The notes under the pieces are model-generated. The model ran no database searches, was not told the DNA's origin, and saw nothing but the letters and a program-made list of their open reading frames with translations. From assembly GCF_000237925.1 (NCBI RefSeq), contig NC_031497.1, forward strand, positions 19,737,828-19,801,827: DNA of 64,000 nt. Reading direction: 5' to 3'. Made by a program: the position numbers and the translations under genes. Position 1 is the stretch's first letter. Each line of letters starts with the position of its first letter. The DNA comes from Schistosoma mansoni (Eukaryota > Platyhelminthes > Trematoda > Strigeidida > Schistosomatidae). Shown one piece after another: positions 43,701 to 56,840 of the stretch.

Positions 43701-44122
43701 TCCTAAATAACAAATTATATCTTGACATAATTTGACCATTACGGTTAACCAATAGTGTAAGCATGTTTGAGCTATGGTTGATCACTTTTCGAAGTGATGT
43801 GAGTCAATTCCCTCAGAAAGTATAGATGCTTAATATATAGCTAACGCGGTATTTAAATAGGGTTGCTCGTTCGGTCGTCCAAGTTCAGTTACATTCGGAC
43901 ATAAGTACCTACACTGAAGGCATATTTTTAAAAAACCATGGTAAACCCTGCGATTTCACAAAATGTGGGCAACTGCACCAATACCCACAGGTGATGCAAC
44001 AGTAATAAATACAGGATTCACACTAGGGGAGTAAGTTCGAAGAACAGTATCACTTTGAAGACACTTTAGTAGACTTCGTAAGTATGACTCTTGTTCCTTA
44101 CCACATTTAAATGAATTGGATG
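40798..44122. other. Stretch without a recognisable gene
   Basis: A tRNA-like block with B box GGTTCGAATTC at 41190-41200 and a copy of R1 on the minus strand at 43395-43510 are the only named items. The frames at 41615-41815 and 42693-42959 show no domain. Confidence 0.5.
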
Positions 44123-44650
44123 TCAAAATATTGAGTGAACAATAAGCACGACAGGAAAAATAGAAATAAAACGATAATATTTTTGAAAAGTGTCCACTAC
44201 TGGATGTATTTCTGTAAAATTTTTCTGAGATGGTGCATTTCTCAATGGAGCTAGTCGTTTCATATCTGGTTTAAAACCATTGCCATCAACTAGGTAAAGA
44301 CATTCAAAACTAGATACACAAAATGAACACTCACAAGGTTTCACAGTAATATTTTTCTCAATTAAACGACGCAATAAAGCAATAAGTCTCTGATCATGAA
44401 CTACCTTATCAGAACCATAAATAATACGATTATCTTGATAAACTACGATACTTTCAGGTTCACTGACTACTTTATTCATAACTTCCTGAAATATGGCTGA
44501 AGAAGAACTGAGACCAAATGGAAGGAAGTTGTATTTGAACAGACCAGAAGATGTGTTAATTGTTGTCAAAATAGATGAAGATTGACTTAAACGGATTTGA
44601 AGATAGACTTCTTTTATATCAACTCTCGAAAACACTTGAGAACCATGAAG
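44123..44650 (-). mobile_element. Broken Ty3/gypsy-type LTR element fossil, reverse transcriptase part
   Basis: The minus strand keeps about 170 codons resembling the palm and thumb of a Ty3/gypsy reverse transcriptase. I see no LTRs, gag, integrase or RNase H nearby, so it is a fragment only. It is clearly broken and looks old. Confidence 0.8.
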
Positions 44651-47600
44651 TTATTGCTTGGATTTACTGGAAGCACCCCTAGGCGTTCATATGATTTGAT
44701 ATCATTTGATGAGACTTAATATTACATAAGCTCTGGTAAGAATATGATTTTTCTAACGCTCTTGAATACGGAAAAGCCAATGACGATATCTCTTCGAAGT
44801 AATCTTTAGTAGTTCTGTTTGTATGTTTCTTCTTTTTCTGTTAGGTTACATCAAAGCGGATACATTGTGGCTGGTTAGGTTGATAAGCCGTTTTTTATTG
44901 CCCGAGCGGTTCATCAATATCTTGATCGCTACAGGTTACCAACTTGACATTCGCCAGTGTCGGACATGACTACATTCAGCTGTACGGAAAATGCGAGCAA
45001 GAAATTGACAATGTTATTGTGCATCGCTGGTCAACATTTGATTTGTCGTAAATGATTATTATTACCGAGATTGTCACTCAGTTTTCTTGATTGGAACGCA
45101 ATAAAAATGCTGAGTCAGTTATTAAATAAAGAAGAAGGCAAAACATTAAAAGTAGCTATTTGATGCTGAAGAAATGGAACTAAGACGTGCGGATGTAGCT
45201 AGGATATAGAGCATTTTGTGAGCAGGCTGGAAATGTGAGAGCCAGTCTGTATAGCTAAGCTGAAAAGCTGTCGAAATCTACAGAATACACTAAGGATCTA
45301 GGTACAAAGATATGATGTAATTGGTGGTCACATGACCGAAGACTAGAACATAGAAGCTGATTCATGTCACTGTTGATACTTACATAGTCGGTCATTTGAG
45401 CAAGAAGATAGTAGTTTTAAAGCCCTAGGGGAAAATCCTTCTGTGGCGTACGTACAGTTTTTGTGGGCTTTATTTTACTAATTCATTGGTCTGTTCCTGG
45501 AATTGTGGGCAGATGCAGTAGCCGAACACGATTAAATTGTATAATAGTATCGCAGACATGAGAATTGGAAGAATGAAACTTATTTATGTAGTTTCATAAA
45601 CTGTTGCGTCTGAGGCATTTGGTGACACTTTTTATTGCTACAGAACTGCTAAATCAGTAGATTTGAATTATCTTCTTGGCATTCGCTGACAAATTTTCAT
45701 AACCAGTCTAGCCACGTATTGTTTCTTTATCGGGTTTAGATCTCAGATTGATATTAGTGCGATTATCTTAGCTGCTATAATAGTTGATCTAATTTAATAT
45801 TGTCGACTTTTAATTGTGTGACTACTTAATCTACAAGATTTTAAGACTCAAGAGGTGCGCAATATTCGTCAACAACCTTTCAATTCGAACTTTAGCGACT
45901 GATATACTGAAAATATTTCTCTTGGGAAATAGTTCCCTAAACTGGCAAACTAACTTTCCAAGAAGATATACCTAGGAACGACGATCTTCTTCCTCTAAAT
46001 ACTAACTAACGCAGTGATATATAGCCGGGGAAATTTATTAACACCGAACTTCTTTGGTATTCCAGAATCACTTACACCATCACTGAGACGAATCTAACTA
46101 TCAATCCCAGTGACATTACTTATGTCACTTCCTATTAGTATCGGCACACAATCAAGCATACAAAGACTTAAAACTTATTTCCAGAAAATTGGCCTGACTC
46201 CATAATCGTTTGAGGTAACCCCTGGTGTGTAAAGTTGAATTCATCTACTAACAGATGCTGCATTGTGTCACTACGGATTGAGAAGAATATTGTTACTTAA
46301 AACATATTTAAAGAATAAGAACAGCAGGGTCTTCAAACTAAAAACTGAACCCAGCTCAGATGTCCTAGAACTACTTTATTTAGAACCACTGCAGTGCAGA
46401 AGGGTTTAGAGGACGTGGCCCTGGCCTATTATATCATCCAAAATCCGCCTAGCTATAACGGTTCACAAATCCAACTGAGTAATAAACTTTATCTAAAATA
46501 ACACCCATTTTGGATGGGATACGAACGAACTAGTACAAAGATCTACGCAGTCTTTTTTCGTGGTAAAAATCAAGAAACTGAGTATTTTCTTACCAGAAGC
46601 GATAGTAAATTCAACCTCCGATAGTTCTTTTAAAAGTATCATAGATGATCACTTTGTCCTGAAGATACTAAAGATCACTTTATCACTTCCGTTATTAACT
46701 AATTAGTTCCCACATAGTTTCTAGATGAAATATGACAAAAAGCACAAATGCCTGTAATTAAGACTGCACTCTGGCAACCCAAAAACAGATCTCAGGGTAT
46801 ACACAGTTGTCGAATTCTGTCAGACAAATTTGAAGGCGAATCAGGTTTCGAAACATTTTAAAATACTACGTTTCATTGATGACCTTGACTGGGTTTAAGG
46901 ATGGGGTTAGTTATGTTAAGTATTATTCGTGTTAAGTTTATGGGTTTATGGAAATGCTGACCATTCTACTTTAGCTAATGTTCTGCCAATCTATATTAGC
47001 GTTTCTTGTGAAAAATGACTTGCTAAGTTTGTCGTGAATAGCTCTGGAACGATAGGATTTCTCTTTGTACAGCTTATTGTTAGTATATATAAGTTGTGGT
47101 GGGTTAAAGGTATTTATTATTCCATATTATCATAGAGGCTTCATCCATTTCTTTGTTGAGTTGTGAGAAGTGTTAACTTTGCCTCGATTAGTGAACCTAC
47201 CAGCGGAATTTACCAGCCTTTTTATGAGATTGGTCAAAAACACCTAGTTGATGAATATACAAACCAAACAATGTATGCTCAGGCAATAAACAGAATAGAT
47301 ACGAAAAATAGTTTTCAAGATCAGCAATGCTGATAGAACTCATTAACACCATAAACTTGTCAGATATCAAATACCATTGACTAACAAAGCCTATATACAT
47401 CAAACGGTACGAAGTAACCGATTTACCAGTACGTTATCTTTGTTTTTTTCTTCGTCACCGCTAAAAACGCATCTCCTAAATAACCGAATTTGTGAACTTC
47501 GCATTATTTATCTTTGTAAAGTCCTAATCAAATATGTTATGTCATGTTATGCCGCCAATATTTTCACTCAGTAGGAAGTCAAGATTAATTTCAGCAGTTG

Positions 47601-48030
47601 TTTTAGGGATTGTAGTCGGTATTATGTTCTCTTGAATTTTAAGTCTATGAACATTTAAACATTTTCAGATCCAAAATCATCAGATATTTTGAAGATCCCA
47701 ATCATACCATTTATAGTCCTTTACGATGTATTGAATAGAAATAATCCAATGGACGTGGCGGTATTATACTTAAAGATTCCTAAGATAAAGTCGATCTTCC
47801 TTCCTAAATCTTCTCCACGAGTTCCAACTTGTCAGATAAATTTTATCTGTTCATTTATTGTATTATAGTTTCAGACCGACAAACAAAATGTATGGTGGAT
47901 CGTTTTTCAGGCCCCGATTAATAATAACTATTCGACCATCATGTTTGCACTGTAAATAGGTTGACGTTATGTGGTGTGTATATACTCATTCTATAGTGAT
48001 CGGTATGGATCGTGGTGATGACTAGCATCG
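44651..48030. other. Stretch without a recognisable gene; short R1 copy
   Basis: A diverged plus-strand R1 core lies at 45768-45850 (GTTGATCTAATTTAATATTG, TGTGACTACTTAATCTACA). Otherwise no exon, RNA gene or repeat is supported. Confidence 0.5.
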
Positions 48031-48560
48031 TCCAGTCATCGCCCCCAAATGCCCTGGTACGGCCGAGAGTGGGGAGAGTCCACTCTTCCTCTTGAAATGC
48101 TCTCTCATGGCCTTGCGTATGTAGCCTCTGCCAGGGATATCTTACTCACTGCCTTCTCGTGAAATTACTGTCGTTTACAAAAGTGAGAGGACGAAAAGCG
48201 AATGTCCGGCGCTTTAACTGGGTTGGTGGACACGGAAAGTTCACCTAGGGAAGTTAGAAAACCCTCATTCCAAACCAATGGTGCACATGGGCTCCAGTAT
48301 CCTGAGGGAACAAATTGCGTATGAATCAATCGTTGGTCACCGGCTACCATGGGACTGCATCTCCTTACGATGCTCCACTGCCTTGTGGATCAGATATTTG
48401 GGTCGAGGGCTCCAGGTGTGGCCCCCTAAGAAAACCACCTGCTTCGGTTTGGGCACCCGGACATTATCACAGACTTCACACAAATCAAATGAGATTTGTG
48501 CGGCGCATATGTATCTGGTGCTTCCTTGTACCAATATTAGTGTTTAAATAAATAAACAAT
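48031..48560 (+). repeat. Dispersed repeat R2, copy 3 (most complete)
   Basis: It begins CGCCCCCAAATGCCCTGGTA and ends TAGTGTTTAAATAAATAAAC. It shares order and wording with 14588-15012 and 22476-23080 and includes a stretch (GGTCGAGGGCTCCAGGTG to GAAAACCACCTGCTTCGG) that copy 1 lacks. The terminal AAATAAATAAA tail suggests an RNA-copied, possibly LINE-driven element. A 61-codon minus-strand frame (48350-48165) is conserved with copy 1. Confidence 0.7.
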
Positions 48561-48587
48561 TAATTAAATCATTGGAAAATTTCGACT

Positions 48588-48652
48588 ATTATTTATTTAT
48601 TTAAACACATACATATTGGTACAAGAGGGCACCAGATACATATGCGCCACAA
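48588..48652 (-). repeat. R2 3' terminus, tail to tail with copy 3
   Basis: The minus strand reads GTGGCGCATATGTATCTGGT, GCCCTCTTGTACCAATATG, then TGTTTAAATAAATAAATAAT. About 30 bases separate it from the end of copy 3, so two R2 tails face each other. Confidence 0.7.
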
Positions 48653-48699
48653 AAAATTTCGATAATGCATCCATATCTCTCTTAAGTTATTTAATATTC

Positions 48700-49180
48700 C
48701 CATTTTGTGTTACATTATCTTGATGCTGACTATACATAATTAAATAATAATATTATGATACGATGGAGGTCTTGTACGTACAGAAGCGTTGTTACTGCTT
48801 TAAAGACCTTAGCTTAGGGAACTACGGTTGATACTTATTTTTGAACAGGCAGGTTGCAGTCAACTTTAACTCTCTGTCACCATCCAACTACAAACTATTT
48901 ACCTTTATGGTTGATTTTTTCCTGATCCTAGCTCTTGTTTTAGTTACCAACATGATATGCTAATCTATTAAAGACTTTATCTAAGTCAGGGAAGCACACA
49001 TCGATAGTAAGTCTTTTCTTCAGACCTTTTCGGAATTCATATAGTTTGCGTGAAAATATGTGGGGATTTTCTGACGATTGGTACTCGAAATCCCGACATC
49101 TGAGCTAGTTAAGTATAAAGAGACGGAAATTTGTTGGATAAAACTTTTCTAAAGACTGGAATTGTACGTTTTTCTGTTCG
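48700..49180 (-). mobile_element. Ancient CR1-like LINE relic
   Basis: In broken minus-strand frames, in the right order, I read PVFRKVLSNKFPSLYT, then VCFPDLDKVFNRLAYHVG, then VVGW*QRVKVDCNLPVQ, then LLYVQDLHRIIILL. These match fingers, motif A, the VGRQQRVRVNS segment and YVNDLPRLL of LINE B. Stops and frame changes are frequent; it is much older than the other copies. Confidence 0.5.
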
Positions 49181-50193
49181 TCTCCTTACCTTCGCTAGAC
49201 TAACGCAGGTCTAAGCTTATACTTAAATATATGTCAGTGAACCCAAGTTTCAATTGTAGCCTTGTACGCATATATCCTGGTTCTTTGGTTTTCTGGGGTT
49301 AAGTTCTGTTAGACTTTCATGATATTCAGCTTAAGAAGAGGCCACTGACTTCAGTTTGCAGGTTAAAAAGAATGAACGTATCTGCAACTAGGAGGTGATT
49401 TTCTTCACTAAAATTATCTTGTCGAAGTATTATGAAAACATTAACTTTTCCAAAGTAATCTATCATTTACGTTGTAGCAAAATCTTTACACAGTGCTTGT
49501 AATAACAATTATTTTTCCGTAGTCTCAGTTTTTCATAAATCTAATGTGTAAGTTTTTCTAATCCTTCTACATTCAAACTCAGCTTTATTAGTGCTTGATA
49601 TATTAGGAAAGTCGCATCATCTTTTACAACTATTATATGGTATGTATACTCTTACTGAATCAGTCTGAAAAGTCAGAAGCGTTTCTCAGGTTCTTGAGGA
49701 TATTTATAACAATTTCGAACGGAAATAATGAAAGTAAACATTCTTTCTGAACAGTCACTGATTCTCTTTCACATCATTTTATCAGTTTTAATATAACCAA
49801 AAGTGTTGGGGCTAGAAGTTATTGATAAAGAGATGTTCTCCCTAAACATATCATCTATCAAAGGCTAGTCATAACACTTTAACATAGGTCAGAAGTGATC
49901 TTTACTCTATACAAAGAAATGAAGACATTATGAATCCTTGGTCAATACATCTGTGTTTTGTAGCCTGTTAGACACAGCTTTGAGCTGACTCACAAACTGT
50001 TCAGGCGAAATACCACTCTGAAAATCACGATACATCGAGCATTCGCTTGTCTGCTAAGGATTTTGTTTGTCAAAAACACAAATTATTACTCCCACGTAAA
50101 AGTTTCTGTTATTTCCATAAGACCTGTATTATTATTCACAAATATTTTAGATCCGACTTGTTTTCTGATTATGCCTTTGTTTTTTCTTGACAG
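49181..50193. other. Stretch without a recognisable gene
   Basis: No repeat or exon is supported. The first exon of the Homer-like gene (expected to end ATGGG) was not located here or to the left. Confidence 0.4.
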
Positions 50194-50362
50194 TGAACTT
50201 CCAATTTTCACTTGTCAAGCCCATGTATTTACAATTAACCCTCAAACAAAAAAATCATGGATTCCGTCAAGCAGTAAAGCAGTCGATGTTAACTTCTTTT
50301 ATGATTCCAATAAGCACTGTTATCGAATAATTAGTGTTGAAGATTCTTCTGGTTCAAAAAAG
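50194..50362 (+). CDS. HOMER: Homer-like scaffold protein, EVH1 exon a
   Basis: Homer proteins are postsynaptic and calcium-signalling scaffolds; their N-terminal EVH1 domain binds PPxxF motifs in glutamate receptors, IP3 and ryanodine receptors and Shank. The exon starts after TTTTTTCTTGACAG and reads ELPIFTCQAHVFTINPQTKK, SWIPSSSKAVDVNFFYDSNK, HCYRIISVEDSSGSKK, ending at GTAATT. It aligns with [20 protein letters not shown] KNWIPAGKHALTVSYFYDxxR xxYRIIS of vertebrate Homer. Phase 2 at the start fits a first exon ending ATGGG, as in Homer genes; that exon was not located. The upstream frame 50063-50193 is intron. Confidence 0.9.
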
Positions 50363-51869
50363 GTAATTAAAATTTCATTAAATACGCTATTATCACAATT
50401 TAAAATCAATAACACTAACCACAGTAAGTAATAAAATCTTTGTTGAGGTATATCCAAGCACCATAGATCTTAGGCCATACACTGTTTGAATGAAGTATGT
50501 AGTAAAGACCAATTGTGGTACAATGTTGTACTGAATGAATTGGACAGGATGAGTTGTAACCGTAGATTCAATGATTGCTAGACGAGTAGAACATGGCGCA
50601 AGGTTTGATTTGCATGAATTAAATGATAAGGCCAACACACTGACTTAGACTAGAGATTCGTAAAAACCAGTTCTAGATAACACTCTACTAAATTATATCT
50701 GTTTAGTGAGTCACTCAGACTGATCAAGTAAAGCAACTTACCATATTTACTTGAGTAGACTAGAAATACTAATTTGGAAAGAAAATTTAAATATTTTTCC
50801 GAAAAAATAAAACTATAATGAGATTTTTTAAAAGCCTAATTTCATCTTGTTGTGTGATTTCTGTCTAGAATTTGGCTTCTCAAAAAACAGGTAGGAGTAA
50901 ATATAAGTAAAAAATGATGTATATTCATTTGGTACACGTTCGATCATCATTCTTCTTAAACTATAGAACGTCACTACGCACACCAATTTAAAATATCGTC
51001 ATGTTTTGGTACTGGTATCAGTAAGTAGATGGTAGATGACATAGTAAATCTATGTGAGTTTGTCTAATGTAAACTATTAGTCGCGATTAAGTCGTTTTTT
51101 AATGAAAAAACCACTCACCTATGAAAACAAAAAAATATAGTATGAAGTTTATCGTTCCCATTTACGCATCTAAATAATAACATTACACATAGTCATCAAA
51201 AACATTTTGACTGTCTATATGTTAAACTGAAACATGTAAACGTTGTTTAGATTTTCTTTGTGTAATAATGGTTAAAATTGAACCTGTATATATTTCAAAT
51301 TAGTTTTTCGAGTATCGTTAATCACTTAAAACACATGTACTACTAAGAAACTTGTGTTATTTGGTGCTATCTGTGCCAGATAGAGAAAGCTTCAAACAAT
51401 CGTTTCAAAGTGATTTAATCATTAGTATTATTGGCATTATTGAGGGTGAGTAAGGTCCTATACTTCCATAAAAATGCTTACATATAGCAGAATGTTATGT
51501 CACCCATATCAAAAAAGTCCTATTTATCGTCTTCATATGGGGTCAATGTTTTTTTGTTTGAAAGTGGAAAATGTTAAACGGTTAAATCTGATCAATAATC
51601 TGTCGAAGAGGAGTTTGAAAACTTTACTCCAATCATTGCATATAAGTTTTAATATCTCAAAGAAGGGAATAAAGCACTAAACTATTCTGATCACTGACAA
51701 CCGCATAAATACAACTTTCAACAGTCATCTTATGGGTTAAATGTTTGTTTCGTGGGTTTAACCATAGTTTTCTAAAACAACTTCGTATCCTGGTCTATAC
51801 GACTTGGTGGCAGAACAATCGTTGGATAAACATATATCAATTTTTAACATTTAAATACTCCCAATTTAG

Positions 51870-52001
51870 GTTATTATTAATAGTACTTTGACGGAAAAAA
51901 TGACATTCAAGAAGACTTCACAAAAATTTGGACAATGGGCTGATTCTAAAACTGGTGGAGTCCATGGTTTGGGGTTCAGCTCAGAAGCAGACTTAACCAT
52001 G
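51870..52001 (+). CDS. HOMER: Homer-like scaffold protein, EVH1 exon b
   Basis: The 132-base exon after CCCAATTTAG reads [44 protein letters not shown] and ends at GTAAGT. It corresponds to [39 protein letters not shown] in vertebrates, with the FGQWAD and GLGF motifs that close the ligand groove. Phase 0 at both ends, continuous with exon a and with the exon at 63742. Confidence 0.92.
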
Positions 52002-54043
52002 GTAAGTTTTAAAAAAGTGTACAGGAATTTATTTATTATTATTTCGGTACTTTTTGTTCGCTTATAAAATATGTGGTACCCTTAAACTAAGAACTGGTCC
52101 ATATGTTATAAAATCATATATAAACATTGAACTAGAACCAGCGTAGCAACAGGACTTGAATTAATGACCGATAATTGTGAATCACTTCTGTTGACTTTAC
52201 ATAATGTACTATCCGTAAAATGTTAGTTTAAATTGTTGATATTTTTCTGTTTTCAACTGCTTTTTAGATTGTACCGTATATAACGTCGAGTTGATCATCA
52301 TTATTATATCTAGAAAAACAGTCATTAATAGTTTGTCAGGAAATATATTAAAAGTCAGAGACTTCAAGTGATAGGGGATCTCGGACACTTCCCAGGTGAT
52401 TGGGAGATTTAGAGTCTAAATATTATTTTAAGAGTTGAGTAACCATGAATAGGTTCATGTGTAATTATTGTTGTGTAAAGCGTATGATTATTTTGAAGTC
52501 AGTTGTATTTAACTGAATAATATAAAATAATAATATATGATCTGATAATTACAAATCCGGTGCCCCAAATATTGACTTACAGTTCTATACATTTCTCATT
52601 GCCAAATACTACTTTTAATACCACGAAATACATGGTTTTCCCCAACTAATTTCATTGATACAGCCTATAAATCACATTAAAATTTGACTCCGAAAGTTTC
52701 AGTAATTGCTCGTATTCTGATTGAGTGGAATGATTGTCAAGTGTTACAGTTTATATTCAAGTCAAATTTTCTGGTTTGGGTTATATGCATTTTGTTAATT
52801 TCATTTGAGAGGGATTCTAATATATGATTATTTGTGTAACATTAACTTCGTACTTTTATAAAACTTACATATTACCACTAAAAATGTGCGGGGCAAGGGA
52901 TTTACTATTTTTAAGGTCTATATTGCCCAATCTTTCACCTTCTTAATAATAGTGTAGCTGAGGATGTTGATTATCCATGGAAAACATCTTATCTCTACTA
53001 CGTGCCATTAAAGTCTGCATTGTGAATTCCCTCTTTAACCTTAATTCCTCTAGTTTTGGTCTTTTCAACCCGATAATTTTTTATAGTAAACCCTCAAAGA
53101 CTAAGATTCCTCACAAGAAAAACCCGGGCCCCCGCTTTTAGATGAAAACTACTTTCCAAACTATTCCAAACAATCATAGATCATTGAGAGTCGTAATCCT
53201 AAGAAATATCAGCTCTTCCTGGATTCCACTGCTAGCCACTATCCATCTTTGCTTATAACGCTTGTGAATTAAGGCAATATCGAGGCAATACGCGCAGTAT
53301 GCACATATGCCAATAAGAGACTGACCAGTTGCAGTCCTAAACATCAATGGGAAGATACAAACAAACAATACTAAGTGAATTCAAATATCAGCGATTATTT
53401 CAAATCTTGGAAATTATCCTATTATTATTTTCTCTTCTACTTAAAACCTGAAAACGTTTGAGATCCATACTAGAATTTTCAACCGACAAGAAGTCTAATG
53501 AGTTGATCTCCGTTTCATACTAAGTACTACTCTGTTATAACTTGTGGCCGAGTGGATGCCCAGTTAATGTATGACGTGTTAAGACCGCCAATCAGAGAGC
53601 AGCGAATTATCGATTGGAACAGTGACACACGAACCGTACGAGCAGTCTAGAACACTTACCGATCCTGCTTCTGCCTAACCCAGCCAGTTAAGTCCAGAAC
53701 ACCAATAACAGCCTCTGCGGTATGAATCCTTGTATTTCAAACGTACTGAGTTTATATACTAAACAGACTGACCACATCGTACCAACAAAACAGAAAATAA
53801 CATTTGTACAAGATTTAGCCAAATGCGGCTGTGAATGTGGGATGCAGTAATTAATAGACTAGGGACAACTCAAGAATGGTAAATCGTATAATAATAGTTT
53901 GTAGTTCAAAATAAAGCTCATAATAAGGGGAACATGAATACGAACAGTAGGCGGCCTGCTTGAATACCTGGGCTACCTGTTTCTGCCATCTAAATATTTC
54001 AACAAGTTATCTGGGTTTTTTAATTTAGTTTTAACTTATCATT
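52002..54043. other. Homer-like intron, proximal part
   Basis: No exon is recognised. The last 500 bases (about 53540-54043) are richer in G and C than the rest and lead into LINE C; they may be its 5' untranslated region. Confidence 0.5.
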
Positions 54044-56840
54044 ATGTCTAATAATCGCATAACCTATACAGGCGCGTTTATGAGAAGCTTACGTCCTTTC
54101 GCTGCAAAAATTACAAACAAGTACAATAAGAGACATCGTGGTGGTTGGCAATATGCTTTAAAGAGAATAAACATTAATCAAATGTCGATTCCCGAGCTGC
54201 TTAACTCTAACTGTCGATCACTAATTAACAAGGTGGACTATCTCCAATTTCTGCTAAGTCAAAACATGTATCGTAATTGTGGTATCATCACAATTCAAGA
54301 ATCTTGGTTGACTGACTTACAGGATGATTGCTTAGTATCATTACGTGATTTTAATATCTATCGTCAGGATCGATCAAACAATAAAAAGACCTGTGGTGGC
54401 GGAGTAGCTACTTTTGTGAACGTTAACTGGTGTCGATCTACTTTTGCCTGTTTCAAGTTTTTAAATGACTTTATTGACTGTCTAACTTTAAGGTGCCGTC
54501 CAAAACACCTAAATAAATACAAATATATTTATGTTACCAATATCTACATGACTCCAGACTGCACATCATCTGCGCTATCTGTCTTCGCTGATAAATTTAC
54601 TGAATTCGCCGTTACTGCCTTCAGTGATTCACTTTTAATTGTATGTGGTGATTTCAATTCATGTGACTGTAGCTTCCTTACATCACTAGGTCACCTAAAT
54701 GTAGTAGATTTTCCTACTCGTTTGAATGCTCATCTAGACTTGGTTTTCATTAATGATGTGGGTACCTATGTGACTCGCAAACGTGCTCTATTGTCTAGCT
54801 CGGATCACTGTATAATTCGTGTTCTGCCTAAAGTATATGGTAAACATGGAAAGAGTACACACATACACCATACCAAAAAAGTAATATATAGGAATTACTC
54901 AGAAGAAAATTTACAAAATCTAAAAAACATGTTTCGTACGACCAACTGGGAATTATTTACAGATGACTCAATAGAAAACACAACTGATGTTATCACCTGT
55001 TATCTTAAGTTCTGTTTTGATATTTGCTGTCCTACCGAAACCTTCTTTTTAAGTTTTGATCGACTTACATCTCCACAACTAAAACGACTACGGAGGGTAA
55101 AAGAAAGGATGTACAAGGAGAAAAATACTACTGAAGTTCGTAAGTTAAATGGTCAAATAAACCAAGAGATTAGACGTCTCAACTCTGTGTTCACTCAAAA
55201 ACTCCTATCTTGTAGAAGCTCTCCAGGTATGTGGAAACTCTTTAAAGAAATTACAGGGAACAGGAAGACTAGAAGCAATAACCAGCTGAATGTTTGTGAC
55301 TTAAATAAGTCCTTTATACGTCAGTCATCTGACATCATGCATCCTATATCCAAGGGTTTGAAGAATAATTGTGTCCCCAGTTTCACTGAAAATGACGTCC
55401 GAAAATGTCTCCAGTCACTTAATTCATCCCAATGTTTAGGACCTGATGGTATCCCAAACCTCCTTTTTAAAAAATGTGCTGATGTTTTATGTTATCCATT
55501 AACGAATATCTTTAACAGATCCTTCTCAACTAATGTCTTACCGAAAATGTGGAGAAAGATAAAGATAATCCCTATACCAAAGAAAGCTTCTGGTGATAAA
55601 AATGCGAAACTTAGACCCATTACAATAACTTCACCTTTCCTTAAAATAATGGAAAAATTACTGATACAACCATTTCAACCTGCAATAAAAGAGCACTGTG
55701 ATCCATATCAGTTTGCTTACAAATGCAAAAGAAGCACATTAGATGCCGTTGCTGTTCTGCATCACAATATAGTGTTCGGGTTGGAAAAGGGTAAGAAGTG
55801 TGTTAGGTGCGCTTTCCTGGACTTTACTTCTGCTTTTGATTCTATTCCAAGACACCTCTTACTTAACAAGCTGATCAGCGTCGACACTGACAGCTGGATA
55901 AACAATTGGCTATGTTCCTACCTTTCTGGAAGAGAACAATACACTGTATTTGAAGGAAAGTGTTCAACATCTCTACTGTCTACTGTCGGTGTGCCACAAG
56001 GAGCTGTTCTTTCACCTCTACTCTTCTCTTTTTTTCTGCATGATCTGCCATCTTCCACAGAAAACACTTTTGTAAAATATGCGGACGACCTCACTGTATG
56101 TATACCGATTTCTACCTCCTTACATCCCATAGAAATGAATGAGTTTTTATCTCGTATTGAAAGGTGGTCTGTTGGTAATGGTCTCTTACTCAATCCATCT
56201 AAATGTCAAGCTGTTAATCTTAGCTTGAGACATGGACAGAACCTACACTCTGTTTTGGGATCACATAATGCTTGTGCCATTGGAGACTCCTTAATAAACA
56301 CAGTGTCGAAGGTCAAATATCTTGGTGTCATTTTTTCCTCTGATCTTTCTTGGTCTTCTCATGTTTTACTCTTATCGAAAAAAGTTTACCGTTTGACATA
56401 CTACATAAAGAGGCTGCATGCTTTTGGGATTACTCGCCATTTACTCTTACAATTTGTAAATTCCTGCATATTACCTATTATTCTATATTGTTCTCCATTA
56501 TTATTTCCTGGGCTTTTGAGAAAAGACTTTGCTGTTTTGCGTAGTGCTGAAGGCGTTTTGCAAGGTATGTGGTGAATCTTTTGAAGTCATTATTAATATG
56601 CTTGTGGATAGACATCTTAAGTCTTGCAAACTCTTGGCAGGTGTTATCTTATCAGATACTAACCATCCGCTTCATTCATATCTTTCTCCTTGTATATCTT
56701 CTGGTAGAACGAGACGTAAATACATTAAAATCCATACACGCAAGCAAGTCTATAAAAGTTCTGTAATACCTTACCTAGCAAATTTACTTTGTGACGAACA
56801 GGCTGTTAGAGTTGACCTAGTAAATAACCTGTCTTCTTAA
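54044..56840 (+). CDS. LINE C ORF2: endonuclease plus reverse transcriptase
   Basis: The 843-codon frame begins with a basic stretch (MSNNRITYTGAFMRSLRPFA) and an APE-type endonuclease with all active-site motifs: NSNCRSLINK, IITIQESWL, CGGGVATFV, IVCGDFNSCD, HLDLVFIND, SSSDHCIIRV. The reverse transcriptase follows: CLGPDGIPNLLFKK, MWRKIKIIPIPKKASGD, RCAFLDFTSAFDSIPRHLLL (motif A), VGVPQGAVLSPLLFSFFLHD (B) and VKYADDLTVCI (C, YADD intact). At residue about 835 the frame slips: FAVLRSAEG... should continue KAFCKVCGESFEVIINML, which is in the next frame and runs to SSGRTRRKYIKIHTRK and a stop at 56840. The single shift lies within about 56540-56560. The catalytic core is complete. Confidence 0.9.
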
